Part shown: one piece after another, positions 20,872 through 29,092 of the stretch | Layout of the letters: the number at the start of each line of letters is the position of its first letter | How positions within the stretch are numbered: position 1 is the stretch's first letter | Source: JAZBPO01 sp963691775 | GTDB taxonomy: Bacteria > Pseudomonadota > Gammaproteobacteria > Pseudomonadales > Azotimanducaceae | NCBI GenBank assembly: GCA_963691775.1 | Contig: OY829369.1 | Location: 4,092,001-4,156,000 of the forward strand | DNA length: 64,000 nucleotides | Reading direction: 5' to 3' | The notes under the pieces: generated by a model | What the model was told of the DNA's origin: nothing | The model's database searches: none | The model's input: the letters and a program-made list of their open reading frames with translations, nothing else | Position numbers and translations under genes: made by a program

Positions 20872-21639
20872 GTGCTGAGGATTGGCGTCATCACGCTGTT
20901 CCCCGACATGCTTAAGGCTGTCTCGGCCTGGGGCATAACGGGGCGGGCTGTCGAGCGAGGGCTGCTCTCGATCGACACCTTCGATCCCCGGGCGCACGCG
21001 CGTGACGTGCACCGGACGGTCGACGACGCGCCCTACGGGGGCGGGCCAGGCATGGTGATGAAAGTGGAACCCCTGCGTGCGGCAATCGCCGATGCGCGGG
21101 CAGCGCACCCTGGCGCGAAGGTGATTTACACCTCACCGCAGGGTCGTCGACTCGATCAGGCAGGCGTAGCCGAACTTGCGACGCGCGATGACCTGATCCT
21201 GCTGGCCGGGCGCTACGAAGGCGTTGACGAGCGCGTACTCGAGCGCGACGTCGATGAAGAATGGTCCATCGGAGACTACGTGCTCTCCGGGGGCGAGCTG
21301 GCCTCGATGGTGATCATCGACGCCATTGCCCGGCTTCGGCCTGGCGTGCTCGGACACGAAGGGTCGGCGCAAGCGGATTCCTTTACAACGGGCCTCCTCG
21401 ATCACGCGCATTACACGCGGCCCGAGGAGATTGATGGACAGCGTGTGCCGGGGGTGTTGCTTTCCGGCCACCACGGCCGGATTCGTGAATGGCGTCTCGA
21501 ACAGGCGTTGGCCCGAACCCGGACCAGGCGCCCCGACCTGATCGCGGCGCGGGAGTTGAACGCCGAAGAGCGGCGTTTGCTCGATGAGATCATCGCCGGT
21601 GATGCCGAGGCGGCGGCCGGGGGAACGGAGAAGCAGTGA
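20872..21639 (+). CDS. trmD: tRNA (guanine-N1)-methyltransferase
   Basis: TrmD makes m1G37 in tRNAs reading CNN codons. The 255-residue SPOUT enzyme has GGGPGMVMKVEPL, the SAM-binding knot segments GRYEGVDERV and IGDYVLSGGELA, and the C-terminal RPDLIAARELNAEERRLL. Translation starts at GTG (20872) with zero spacing from rimM. Its TGA shares a base with the rplS ATG. Confidence 0.97.
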   Translation: MLRIGVITLFPDMLKAVSAWGITGRAVERGLLSIDTFDPRAHARDVHRTVDDAPYGGGPGMVMKVEPLRAAIADARAAHPGAKVIYTSPQGRRLDQAGVAELATRDDLILLAGRYEGVDERVLERDVDEEWSIGDYVLSGGELASMVIIDAIARLRPGVLGHEGSAQADSFTTGLLDHAHYTRPEEIDGQRVPGVLLSGHHGRIREWRLEQALARTRTRRPDLIAARELNAEERRLLDEIIAGDAEAAAGGTEKQ

Positions 21640-22106
21640 TGAGCAAGAACAAGATCATCGCGGAGCTCGAAAACGAGCAGATGGGCCGCGACGTGCCGAG
21701 CTTCGGCCCGGGCGACACGCTCGTCGTCCAGGTCAAGGTGAAAGAAGGCAATCGCGAGCGTCTGCAGGCCTTTGAAGGCGTGGTGATCGGTGTCCGCAGC
21801 CGCGGTCTGAACTCCGCATTCACGCTGCGCAAGATCAGCCATGGCATCGGGGTCGAGAGAACCTTCCAGACCTATAGTCCGCTGATCGATTCGATCACGG
21901 TGAAGCGTCGCGGCGACGTCCGCCAAGCGAAGCTTTACTACCTGCGCGAGCGTTCAGGTCGTTCGGCGCGTATTCGGGAGAAGATCACCCGTGGCGCGCG
22001 CGCTGCGCGCGTCGCCACCGGGGCGGGGACTGCGGCGGCAGAAGAAGCCGTGCTTGATGCAGCGTCAGCCGAAGATGCGCCCGCGGCGGAAGACTCCGAA
22101 GACTGA
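21639..22106 (+). CDS. rplS: 50S ribosomal protein L19 with an extended C-terminus
   Basis: Ribosomal protein bL19. The core is canonical (GDTLVVQVKVKEGNRERLQ, FEGVVIGVRSRG, GVERTFQTYSPLIDSI, RGDVRQAKLYYLRER). It is 155 residues, about 40 longer than E. coli L19; the tail is Ala/Glu/Asp-rich, mirroring the tail on S16 in the same operon. Start is ATG 21639, overlapping the trmD stop; a GTG one codon earlier is an alternative. Confidence 0.96.
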   Translation: MSKNKIIAELENEQMGRDVPSFGPGDTLVVQVKVKEGNRERLQAFEGVVIGVRSRGLNSAFTLRKISHGIGVERTFQTYSPLIDSITVKRRGDVRQAKLYYLRERSGRSARIREKITRGARAARVATGAGTAAAEEAVLDAASAEDAPAAEDSED

Positions 22107-22147
22107 GGCAGTCGCCTGGCGTGTCCCCCAAACGGATCGCCTGACAG

Positions 22148-22184
22148 AAAAGGCCGCTGGCCCTAGAGGGCAGCGGCCTTTTTG
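22148..22184 (+). terminator. Strong intrinsic terminator of the rpsP-rplS operon
   Basis: AAAAGGCCGCT and GCCC pair with GGGC and AGCGGCCTTTTT around a TAGA loop, with a single bulged G. The stem is long and GC-rich and ends in a five-T run. The A-tract upstream would allow some function on the opposite strand too. Confidence 0.93.
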
Positions 22185-22186
22185 TG

Positions 22187-22649
22187 TTTGGCAGGCAGCA
22201 GCAATGCCGCGCACGGTGGCGAGGTGTTCACGGGCGTGGGTCAGCTCGGGTTTGCAGAAGAGCGGGGCTGGTCCGTCACGAGCAACCGGGGAGGGAGAGA
22301 GATGGAAACCTCGTCCCGGACCAGCCCCTATTCCAGACCCCGGGGAGAGACAGACCGGGACCGGATATACCATCAGCGGTTCAAGGGGACGCAAGAACCA
22401 AGCTGATGCACTCAGTTCTTTGCAGCGGGCGTGCCAGCTTCGTGGCGACGCTCGTCGGAATTTTCTAAGTGCATGAATAAAAGCCGTTATTTTGTTCTTG
22501 AAAGCATTTTTCGGCCGGCGGGTCGGAGTCCGTTCACACGCGGTTAGCGCATTTGCGGTGCGCCGCGCGCGCGCAGAGCACTGAGACCGAGCACAATTCA
22601 CAGGGGAAGACGTCCGCTTTGCTTGACGCCTGCATGGACGAGCGCTGAG
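22187..22649 (+). other. 463-base gap with strong inverted repeats, candidate structured RNA
   Basis: No credible protein gene lies here. Three nested or adjacent foldable elements stand out. Element I is GGGGCTGGTCCG (22264-22275) with CGGACCAGCCCC (22317-22328), and inside it ACGAG (22278-22282) with CTCGT (22310-22314). Element II is CATCAGC plus GGTTC (22371-22382) with GAACC and GCTGATG (22395-22408), leaving the loop AAGGGGACGCAA. Element III is GCGTGCCA with TGGC-G-ACGC (about 22427-22449). The interval is rich in GGA motifs, several in predicted loops, which recalls CsrA/RsmA-binding sponge RNAs. An AT-rich patch follows (22455-22515). Neither class nor strand can be settled by eye. 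Confidence 0.4.
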
Positions 22650-23579
22650 ATGCCGACTATGACGTCCGACAAGAACAGCTCGGCCCTGCCACGCGATGCG
22701 ATGCTGATCGACCGCTGGCTCGACGATCTCTGGCTGCAGCGCAATCTCGCGGAAAACACGCTGGCGGCCTATCGACGCGATCTCCATGAGCTGGGCCGCT
22801 GGCTTGGGGGGGCACGGCGTTTTGTCGAGGTTGCGCGGTCTGATCTCCTCGCATATGTCGCCCATCGCTATGAACGAGGCTATCGGCCACGATCCACCGC
22901 GCGACAGCTGTCCTGCCTGCGCGGCTTCTATCGTTGGCTGCTAGAGCAGGATCTGCTTCAGGCCGACCCCACGCTCGATCTCAGTGCACCTCGGACCGGG
23001 CGGTCCTTGCCGGGCGTGATCACAGAGCGAGAGGTCGAGGCGTTGTTGGCGGCGCCAGATCTTGAGACAACGCTGGGCTTGCGCGATCGCGCGATGCTGG
23101 AGGCGCTCTATGCCTGCGGCCTGCGTGTTTCTGAACTTGTCGGCTTGCGCCTCGGGCAGGTCAATCTGCGTCAGGGCGTCGTGCGCGTTCTCGGCAAGGG
23201 CAGCAAGGAGCGGCTTGTCCCGCTCGGGGAAGAGGCGCTTGCGTGGATTCGGCGTTGGCTGGATGAGGGGCGACCTGCGCTACTGGAGGGGGACCGCAGC
23301 AACGACGTACTTTTTCCTTCCAGACGCGGCCGAGCGATGACCCGGCAGACGTTCTGGCACCGTATCCGAGGCCATGCGGAATCTGCTGGAATCCACAAGC
23401 ATTTGTCTCCGCACACGCTGCGTCACGCCTTCGCCACGCACCTGCTTGACCATGGCGCCGACCTGCGTGTGGTTCAGCTCCTCCTCGGCCATGCCGATCT
23501 ATCGACAACACAGATCTACACCCACGTTGCCCAGGCGCGACTTCGCGAGCTTCACGCGGAACACCATCCTCGCGGTTGA
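22650..23579 (+). CDS. xerD: Tyrosine recombinase XerD
   Basis: Chromosome-dimer resolution recombinase acting at dif with XerC and FtsK. The 309-residue protein has an N-terminal SAM-like core-binding domain (17-105) and the catalytic set Arg159 (CGLRVSEL), Lys183 (GKGSKERLVPLG), His255/Arg258 (HTLRHAFATHLL), His281 (LGHADLSTTQIY) and nucleophile Tyr290. It is the housekeeping type, followed by dsbC and hom as in many gammaproteobacteria, not a phage integrase. ATG 22650 is preferred; ATG 22659 and TTG 22623 are alternatives. Confidence 0.95.
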   Translation: MPTMTSDKNSSALPRDAMLIDRWLDDLWLQRNLAENTLAAYRRDLHELGRWLGGARRFVEVARSDLLAYVAHRYERGYRPRSTARQLSCLRGFYRWLLEQDLLQADPTLDLSAPRTGRSLPGVITEREVEALLAAPDLETTLGLRDRAMLEALYACGLRVSELVGLRLGQVNLRQGVVRVLGKGSKERLVPLGEEALAWIRRWLDEGRPALLEGDRSNDVLFPSRRGRAMTRQTFWHRIRGHAESAGIHKHLSPHTLRHAFATHLLDHGADLRVVQLLLGHADLSTTQIYTHVAQARLRELHAEHHPRG

Positions 23580-23709
23580 CCGGGAACGCCCGCGCCGCAG
23601 CGCGGTCACAAGGGGGATAATCGGCCGGCGGCCGAGCTGTGCCAAAATGCCGCCCGCGAGCGCCGGGCTGCGGAGGGCACGGTGCACGCACTCATCATCG
23701 GAGACGACC

Positions 23710-24471
23710 ATGTTCAAGCTGTTGCGCGCAGCTGCGCTGACCCTGACGCTCACGGCAACTGTCCACGCGGCAGATGCGCCGCGCCTAGAGGGCGATGCCG
23801 CCCGGCAGATCTACGAGAATCTGCTGGCCGCGAGCCCCAGCATGCCGATCATCGCCGTGGTGCCCGCGCCGGTGCCCGGGCTATACACGGTAGAACTTTC
23901 AAACGCCACGGCTTACTACGCGACGCCCGATGCAAAGCACGTGATCGCAGGCGACCTCTTCGCGATCGAGGGCGGGGGCTTCGTCAATCGTACGGAGGAT
24001 CTGCGTTCGGCGCGCCGCGTTGGCATGCTCGATGCGCTGCAAGCCGACGACATGATCATATTTGCCCCTGAAGGCCAGCGTCGCGGCGTGGTCAACGTGT
24101 TCACGGACGTCGACTGTGGCTATTGCCAGCGTTTGCATCGCGAGGTGCCGGCCCTCAACGAAATGGGGATCGAGGTGCGATATCTCGCGTACCCGCGTGC
24201 CGGGATCGGCTCTCCGTCGGCCGAGAAGCTTGTATCGGCGTGGTGTGCAGAGGACCCGCAGGCCGCGCTCACGCGTCTGAAGACGGGCGAGCCGGTCGAG
24301 CCGCGCTCGTGCGCGAATCCGATCGCGGCGCAGTATCGCCTCGGGCAGCAAATGGGTGTCCGCGGGACGCCTGCGCTGTTTCTGGAAGACGGCCGCATGC
24401 TGCCCGGCTACATGCCCGCAGACGATCTTGCCGCCGAGATGGGTCTCCTCGGGACTGCCGGCGGCAACTGA
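23710..24471 (+). CDS. dsbC: Periplasmic thiol:disulfide isomerase DsbC
   Basis: A 253-residue protein with a Sec signal peptide (MFKLLRAAALTLTLTATVHA, cleavage after residue 20). The dimerisation domain spans about 25-90; the thioredoxin domain has the active site Cys136-Gly-Tyr-Cys139 (DCGYCQRLH) and the cis-proline loop VRGTPALFL. It reshuffles wrong disulfides in the periplasm and needs DsbD for reduction. GGAG lies before the ATG at 23710; the frame is open farther upstream but overlaps xerD. Confidence 0.95.
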   Translation: MFKLLRAAALTLTLTATVHAADAPRLEGDAARQIYENLLAASPSMPIIAVVPAPVPGLYTVELSNATAYYATPDAKHVIAGDLFAIEGGGFVNRTEDLRSARRVGMLDALQADDMIIFAPEGQRRGVVNVFTDVDCGYCQRLHREVPALNEMGIEVRYLAYPRAGIGSPSAEKLVSAWCAEDPQAALTRLKTGEPVEPRSCANPIAAQYRLGQQMGVRGTPALFLEDGRMLPGYMPADDLAAEMGLLGTAGGN

Positions 24472-24568
24472 TGTGCCGCGCGCGTTGACGCGCTCTGCCG
24501 CGCCCCGATAGCGTCCCGCTTTCTTGGGCGGAGCGCAGGGGCGCTGCGCGTTGATCGCGGGAGTGCAG

Positions 24569-25897
24569 GTGCAATCCATCAGGCTTGGCCTTTGTGGCCT
24601 CGGTACCGTCGGTGGTGCCGTTCTCGACGTCCTCGAACGCAACAGGGACGAGATCGCGCGGCGTGCGGGCCGGGCGATCTCTGTCACGGCGCTCGGGGTT
24701 CGGCGGCCGCGACCCGAACTCGAGGCGCCGTCTCGGCGCATCGAGCGTGACATCATGGCGGTTGCTGCCGCGGACGACGTCGACGTTCTCGTCGAGTTGA
24801 TCGGCGGCACTACCCTTGCGCGCGACCTTGTGCTCCGTGCAATCGAGCACGGCAAGCATGTTGTTACGGCGAACAAGGCACTGATCGCCGAGCACGGCAC
24901 CGAGATCTTCGCGGCCGCGGAAGCGCGGGGCGTCGCCGTTGCCTTCGAGGCCGCTGTCGCTGGCGGCATTCCGCTCATCAAGGCGATCCGCGAAGGTCTT
25001 GCGGCGAACCGCCTGGCCTGGCTGGCGGGCATCGTCAACGGTACTTCCAATTTCATCCTGACGGAGATGCGGTCCACCGGGCGCGAATTCGACGATGTGC
25101 TCGCCCAGGCGCAGGCGCTTGGTTACGCGGAGGCGGATCCGACCTTTGATGTCGATGGCACGGACGCGGCCCACAAGCTGACAATTCTCGCCTCCATCGC
25201 CTTCGGCGTACCCCTGCGTTTCGCCGAGGGGTATCAGGAGGGCATTGATGTCGTGGACCGGGTCGATATCGGCTACGCCGAAGAGCTCGGTTATCGCGTG
25301 AAGCCGCTTGCGATCACGCGTGCGCACGAGCATGGCATTGAACTGCGCGTGCATCCGACGCTCGTGCCGGCCAAGCAGCTCATCGCGAACGTGGACGGCG
25401 TCATGAATGCGGTCCTCGTTGCTGCGGATGCGGTCGGGCCGACGCTGTACTACGGCCCCGGCGCAGGCGGCGCGCCCACTGCGTCCTCAGTCATTGCCGA
25501 TCTTGTAGACGTGGCGCGTGGTTTTGATGCGGCGCATGCGACTCGCGTACCGCCGCTCGCGTTCCAATCGGGCTCGCTCGCCGATTTGCCCGTGCTACCG
25601 ATCAGCGCGGTGACGTCCGCGTACTACCTGCGTATCACGGCCCTTGACGCGCCGGGTGTGCTTGCCCGCATTGCCACCCTTCTCGCCGACGAGGGCATCA
25701 GTATCGAGGCGGTCATCCAGAAGCAGTCCGAGATTCGCCACGTTGCCGGAGAGGCGTGCGTGCCGATCATTATCCTCACCCAGCGCGTACGCGAGGCGCA
25801 GCTCGAGGCAGCCCTGGGGGCCATCGAGGCCCTGGCTGAAGTGCGCGGGCCGCTCACGCGTTTGCGCGTCGAGACACTGGACCCCGCATCGGCGTGA
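24569..25897 (+). CDS. hom: Homoserine dehydrogenase
   Basis: Reduces aspartate semialdehyde to homoserine for Thr and Met synthesis. The 442-residue monofunctional enzyme has the NAD(P) motif GLCGLGTVGGAV, TANKALIAEHG, the catalytic segment FEAAVAGGIPLIKAIREGL, FDVDGTDAAHKLTILA, and a C-terminal ACT domain (YYLRITALDAPGVLARIA) that usually binds threonine. I chose GTG 24569 because GGGAG is correctly spaced; GTG 24563 is also possible. No thrC follows. The stop overlaps recJ by GTGA. Confidence 0.96.
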   Translation: MQSIRLGLCGLGTVGGAVLDVLERNRDEIARRAGRAISVTALGVRRPRPELEAPSRRIERDIMAVAAADDVDVLVELIGGTTLARDLVLRAIEHGKHVVTANKALIAEHGTEIFAAAEARGVAVAFEAAVAGGIPLIKAIREGLAANRLAWLAGIVNGTSNFILTEMRSTGREFDDVLAQAQALGYAEADPTFDVDGTDAAHKLTILASIAFGVPLRFAEGYQEGIDVVDRVDIGYAEELGYRVKPLAITRAHEHGIELRVHPTLVPAKQLIANVDGVMNAVLVAADAVGPTLYYGPGAGGAPTASSVIADLVDVARGFDAAHATRVPPLAFQSGSLADLPVLPISAVTSAYYLRITALDAPGVLARIATLLADEGISIEAVIQKQSEIRHVAGEACVPIIILTQRVREAQLEAALGAIEALAEVRGPLTRLRVETLDPASA

Positions 25898-27606
25898 ACC
25901 CTGGCGATGTGCCGCGCATCGAGCGGCGCAAAGTGAACGAGACCGCCTTCAGAGCACTGCGCGAGGCGAAGATTCCGCCGCTGCTCGCGCGCCTTTACGC
26001 TGCGCGCGGCGTGATGGGCGCTGACGAGATCGCAGTGCAGCTGGCGGGCCTACCCAGACCGGAGCAGCTGCCGGGCCTCGATGACGCGGTCGATCGGTTG
26101 CTGACGGCGCGTGCCGCTGGCGAGCACATCTGCATCGTGGGTGACTACGACGCCGACGGTGCGACCGGGACGGCGCTTGCGGTGCGCGGCCTGCGCGCGC
26201 TTGGTTTTTCGCGCGTCGACTACCGCGTCCCTGATCGCATTGCGCATGGCTACGGCCTCACGCCCGCGATTGTTGACGTTGCCTGCGCCGAACAGGCGCC
26301 GACGCTCCTCATTACGGTGGATAACGGCACTGCCAGCGTCGACGGCGTGCGCCATGCGAAACAGCGTGGCGTTGACGTCATCGTCACGGATCATCATCTG
26401 CCGGGCGCCACCCTGCCGGCCGCGGTCGCGCTCGTGAATCCCCGCCTCGACCCGGCTTCTCCTTTGCTGGAGCTCGCGGGCGTCGGCGTCGTGTTTTTCC
26501 TGCTGATCGCGCTGCGCGCAGCGCTGCGCGCGGCAGATGAGCAGCATGACGTCTCGCTCGCGGCATGGCTTGACATCGTAGCGCTCGGCACGGTCGCGGA
26601 TGTGGTGCCGCTTGGGCCAGCGAATCGCATTCTGGTCGAGCAGGGCCTTCGCCGATTGCGCGCCGGCGAGGGCTGCGCCGGAATCCGTGCGCTGATCGAC
26701 GTCAGCGGGCGTGATGCGGTGCACCTGCGCGCCGCGGATTTCGGATTTGCCCTCGGTCCGCGCCTCAACGCGGCTGGCCGCCTCGAGGACATGACGCTCG
26801 GAGTAGAGCTCCTGCTGACTGATGATCCGGTGCGCGCACGCGCGCTTGCCGGACGTCTGGACGAGATCAATCGTACGCGCCGAGGGATCGAGGCCGACAT
26901 GAGTGCGGAAGCGCAGGCGCTCGCTGGTGAAGTTCCTGATGCCTGGGGGCTCTGCCTGCACGAAGCGCACTGGCATCCGGGCGTGGTCGGTATCGTGGCC
27001 GGGCGCGTCCGTGAACGCTGGCATCGGCCGGTGATCGCGTTCGCGGAATCTGCGCCCGGAGTACTGCGAGGGTCCGCTCGCTCGATTCCGGGCTGCCACA
27101 TCCGCGATGCGATAGAGGCAGTCGCGACAGCTTCTCCAGGCCTGGTTTCAGCCTTTGGCGGCCATGCCATGGCGGCCGGCCTGACCCTGTCGGCGGCAGA
27201 TTTTCACCGCTTCGCCGATGCCTTCGATGCGGTCATTCGCAGCGTGCTCACGCCCGCCGATCTTGCGGAAGTTCGCTTTTCGGACGGTCCGCTGGCAGCG
27301 GCAGACTTGGACCTCGCCACCGCAAAGGCCGTGGAGCGGGCCGGGCCCTGGGGGGCTGCCTTTCCCGAACCGGTCTTCGAGGATCTCTTCGAAGTGCATG
27401 ACGCGCGTATCGTAGGGGGCGATCACGTGCGCTTGCGTCTCGCGCCCACCCCGGGCCTGGTACTGGACGCCATTGCCTTCGGCGGCGTGCAGCGCGGCTG
27501 GCATCAACCTGCCGCGCGCGTGCACCTGCTCTATCGTCTCGAGGTCAATCGCTGGCGCGGTCGAGAGGCCGTTCAGCTCGGCGTGGACTGGCTGCAGGAC
27601 GCTTGA
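25894..27606 (+). CDS. recJ: Single-stranded-DNA-specific 5'-3' exonuclease RecJ
   Basis: RecJ degrades ssDNA in recombination and mismatch repair. The 570-residue protein has the DHH-family motifs DYDADGATGTAL (from Asp84), VDNG, and TDHHLPG with Asp166-His167-His168. The DHHA1 half has the RNA/DNA-binding signature SARSIPGCHIRDAIEA and GGHAMAAGLTLS. It starts at GTG 25894, overlapping hom by 4 bp; the xerD-dsbC-hom-recJ order is conserved in gammaproteobacteria. Confidence 0.97.
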   Translation: MNPGDVPRIERRKVNETAFRALREAKIPPLLARLYAARGVMGADEIAVQLAGLPRPEQLPGLDDAVDRLLTARAAGEHICIVGDYDADGATGTALAVRGLRALGFSRVDYRVPDRIAHGYGLTPAIVDVACAEQAPTLLITVDNGTASVDGVRHAKQRGVDVIVTDHHLPGATLPAAVALVNPRLDPASPLLELAGVGVVFFLLIALRAALRAADEQHDVSLAAWLDIVALGTVADVVPLGPANRILVEQGLRRLRAGEGCAGIRALIDVSGRDAVHLRAADFGFALGPRLNAAGRLEDMTLGVELLLTDDPVRARALAGRLDEINRTRRGIEADMSAEAQALAGEVPDAWGLCLHEAHWHPGVVGIVAGRVRERWHRPVIAFAESAPGVLRGSARSIPGCHIRDAIEAVATASPGLVSAFGGHAMAAGLTLSAADFHRFADAFDAVIRSVLTPADLAEVRFSDGPLAAADLDLATAKAVERAGPWGAAFPEPVFEDLFEVHDARIVGGDHVRLRLAPTPGLVLDAIAFGGVQRGWHQPAARVHLLYRLEVNRWRGREAVQLGVDWLQDA

Positions 27607-27805
27607 GCGCTCGCGTCTGGGGCGGTGGGCGCGCTGTGCTGCGTCCTGGTGTCCAAGAGATCGAGACTGCGAGCCCACCGGAGAGCCTTGGTGCGGCGGC
27701 AGCGACGCACCGACCGGCGCCGGCAGCTGTAGCCGGCACAGGGGATCGAAGGCACCATCAGCGTCCGGCGCATGCGTCATGGGCTTCGAATGTAGGGAGT
27801 TCGGT

Positions 27806-28960
27806 TTGGATTTTTCATTCAGCGACGAGGACGAGCAGTTCCGCCTTGCCGTGCGTGCGTTCTTTGCCAAGCGTTACCCGCAGGACCTACTCGAAAAGCA
27901 TGCGTCGGGCGCAGCGCTGAGCAAGGACGACTATCAGCGTGCGGAGCGGGCCCTCGCGGATCAGGGCTGGCTGTGCGTGAGCTGGCCCGCGGAGCATGGC
28001 GGCTGCGGCTGGACGCCAAACCAGAAGTACATCTTCAACGAGGAACTGGAGATGGCGGGTGCGATCAGTCCTGTCCCTATGGGCGTCATCTACGTGGGCC
28101 CCGTGATCTGCGCCTTCGGCACGCCCGAGCAGCAGGCGCGGTGGTTGCCGGGCATCCAGCAGAGCACCACGTTCTGGGCCCAGGGATACTCCGAGCCCGA
28201 AGCGGGGTCTGATCTGGCTTCGCTGCAGTGTGCGGCGCGTCTGGACGGTGACGAGTATGTCGTCAACGGCAGCAAGATCTGGACGAGTCAGGCCCAGCAC
28301 GCGGATTGGATCTTTCTCCTCGTGCGGACGAGCACGGAGGCGCGCAAGCAGCAGGGCATCACCTTCCTCTGTGCGCCGATGGCCACGCCCGGGATCGAGG
28401 TGCATCCGATCATCACGATCGATGGTCAGCACACGCTCAATCGGGTGACGCTCGACGAGGTGCGGGTACCGGTCGCGAATCGCGTTGGCGAAGAAGGCGA
28501 AGGCTGGCGCTACGCGAATTTCCTGCTGGGCAATGAACGGACGTCCTACGCCCACGTGGCGGCCAAGCGACTGCAGCTCTCGGGGCTTCACGCACTTGCG
28601 GCGACGCACGAAACCCTGGGCTGCGATCCGACGTTCAAGGCTGCGCTCGCGAAGCTAGAGATTCGGGTCGAGGCGCTCGACGCGGGCGTACAGCGCGTGC
28701 TCGCTTCGTTGGCGGACGGGGATGCGCCCGGTAACGAAGCCTCGACGCTGAAGATACAGGCGACGGAACTGGCCCAGGACATCACGGAGCTGAGCATGCA
28801 GGCGCGTGCGTATGGAGCGGTACCGAAGTTTGACAACGGTGCGCCCGATGCCGACGCGGCCGCGACGATGCGCTATCTCGGTACGCGGGCGCAGTCGATC
28901 TATGGCGGCGCCAACGAGATTCAGAAGAACATCATTGCCAAGCGCGTACTCGCGCTCTGA
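27806..28960 (+). CDS. Acyl-CoA dehydrogenase family protein
   Basis: A 384-residue flavoenzyme for alpha,beta-dehydrogenation of an acyl-CoA. Family motifs: WAQGYSEPEAGSDLASLQ (FAD/substrate region), VNGSKIWTSQAQHADWIFLL, NRVTLDEVRVP, and the C-terminal IYGGANEIQKNIIAKRVL. Chain-length preference and catalytic base cannot be fixed by eye. I chose TTG 27806 because AGGGAG is six bases upstream and DFSFSDEDEQFR is a typical beginning; ATG 27779 is in frame but has no RBS. About 200 bases upstream are non-coding and hold a CCGGC-type hairpin near 27719-27740. Confidence 0.93.
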   Translation: MDFSFSDEDEQFRLAVRAFFAKRYPQDLLEKHASGAALSKDDYQRAERALADQGWLCVSWPAEHGGCGWTPNQKYIFNEELEMAGAISPVPMGVIYVGPVICAFGTPEQQARWLPGIQQSTTFWAQGYSEPEAGSDLASLQCAARLDGDEYVVNGSKIWTSQAQHADWIFLLVRTSTEARKQQGITFLCAPMATPGIEVHPIITIDGQHTLNRVTLDEVRVPVANRVGEEGEGWRYANFLLGNERTSYAHVAAKRLQLSGLHALAATHETLGCDPTFKAALAKLEIRVEALDAGVQRVLASLADGDAPGNEASTLKIQATELAQDITELSMQARAYGAVPKFDNGAPDADAAATMRYLGTRAQSIYGGANEIQKNIIAKRVLAL

Positions 28961-29092
28961 CCGTGCTCGTCATCGGAGAGGCGGCGAGCTGGCGCCTGCA
29001 CCGCCGCTGTGGGCTGGCGACGAATCAACTGACAGGGCCGGATCTGGATTGCACACTTCGGATCAGGGCCAGCGAGACCTGGGGAAGACGTC

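Noticed and set aside
22264..22328. tmRNA or 4.5S RNA start (GGGGCTG)
   Set aside because: No tRNA-like end, no CCA, no SRP GGAAGCAGC-type loop; only the first bases resemble them.
22371..22408. Possible c-di-GMP-I riboswitch because of GGGACGCAA
   Set aside because: The rest of the consensus (the paired GGCAAACC and receptor segments) is absent, and the GGGACGCAA lies in a simple hairpin loop.
22650..23579. Phage or island integrase
   Set aside because: Sequence and the dsbC-hom-recJ context are those of housekeeping XerD; no att repeats or cargo.
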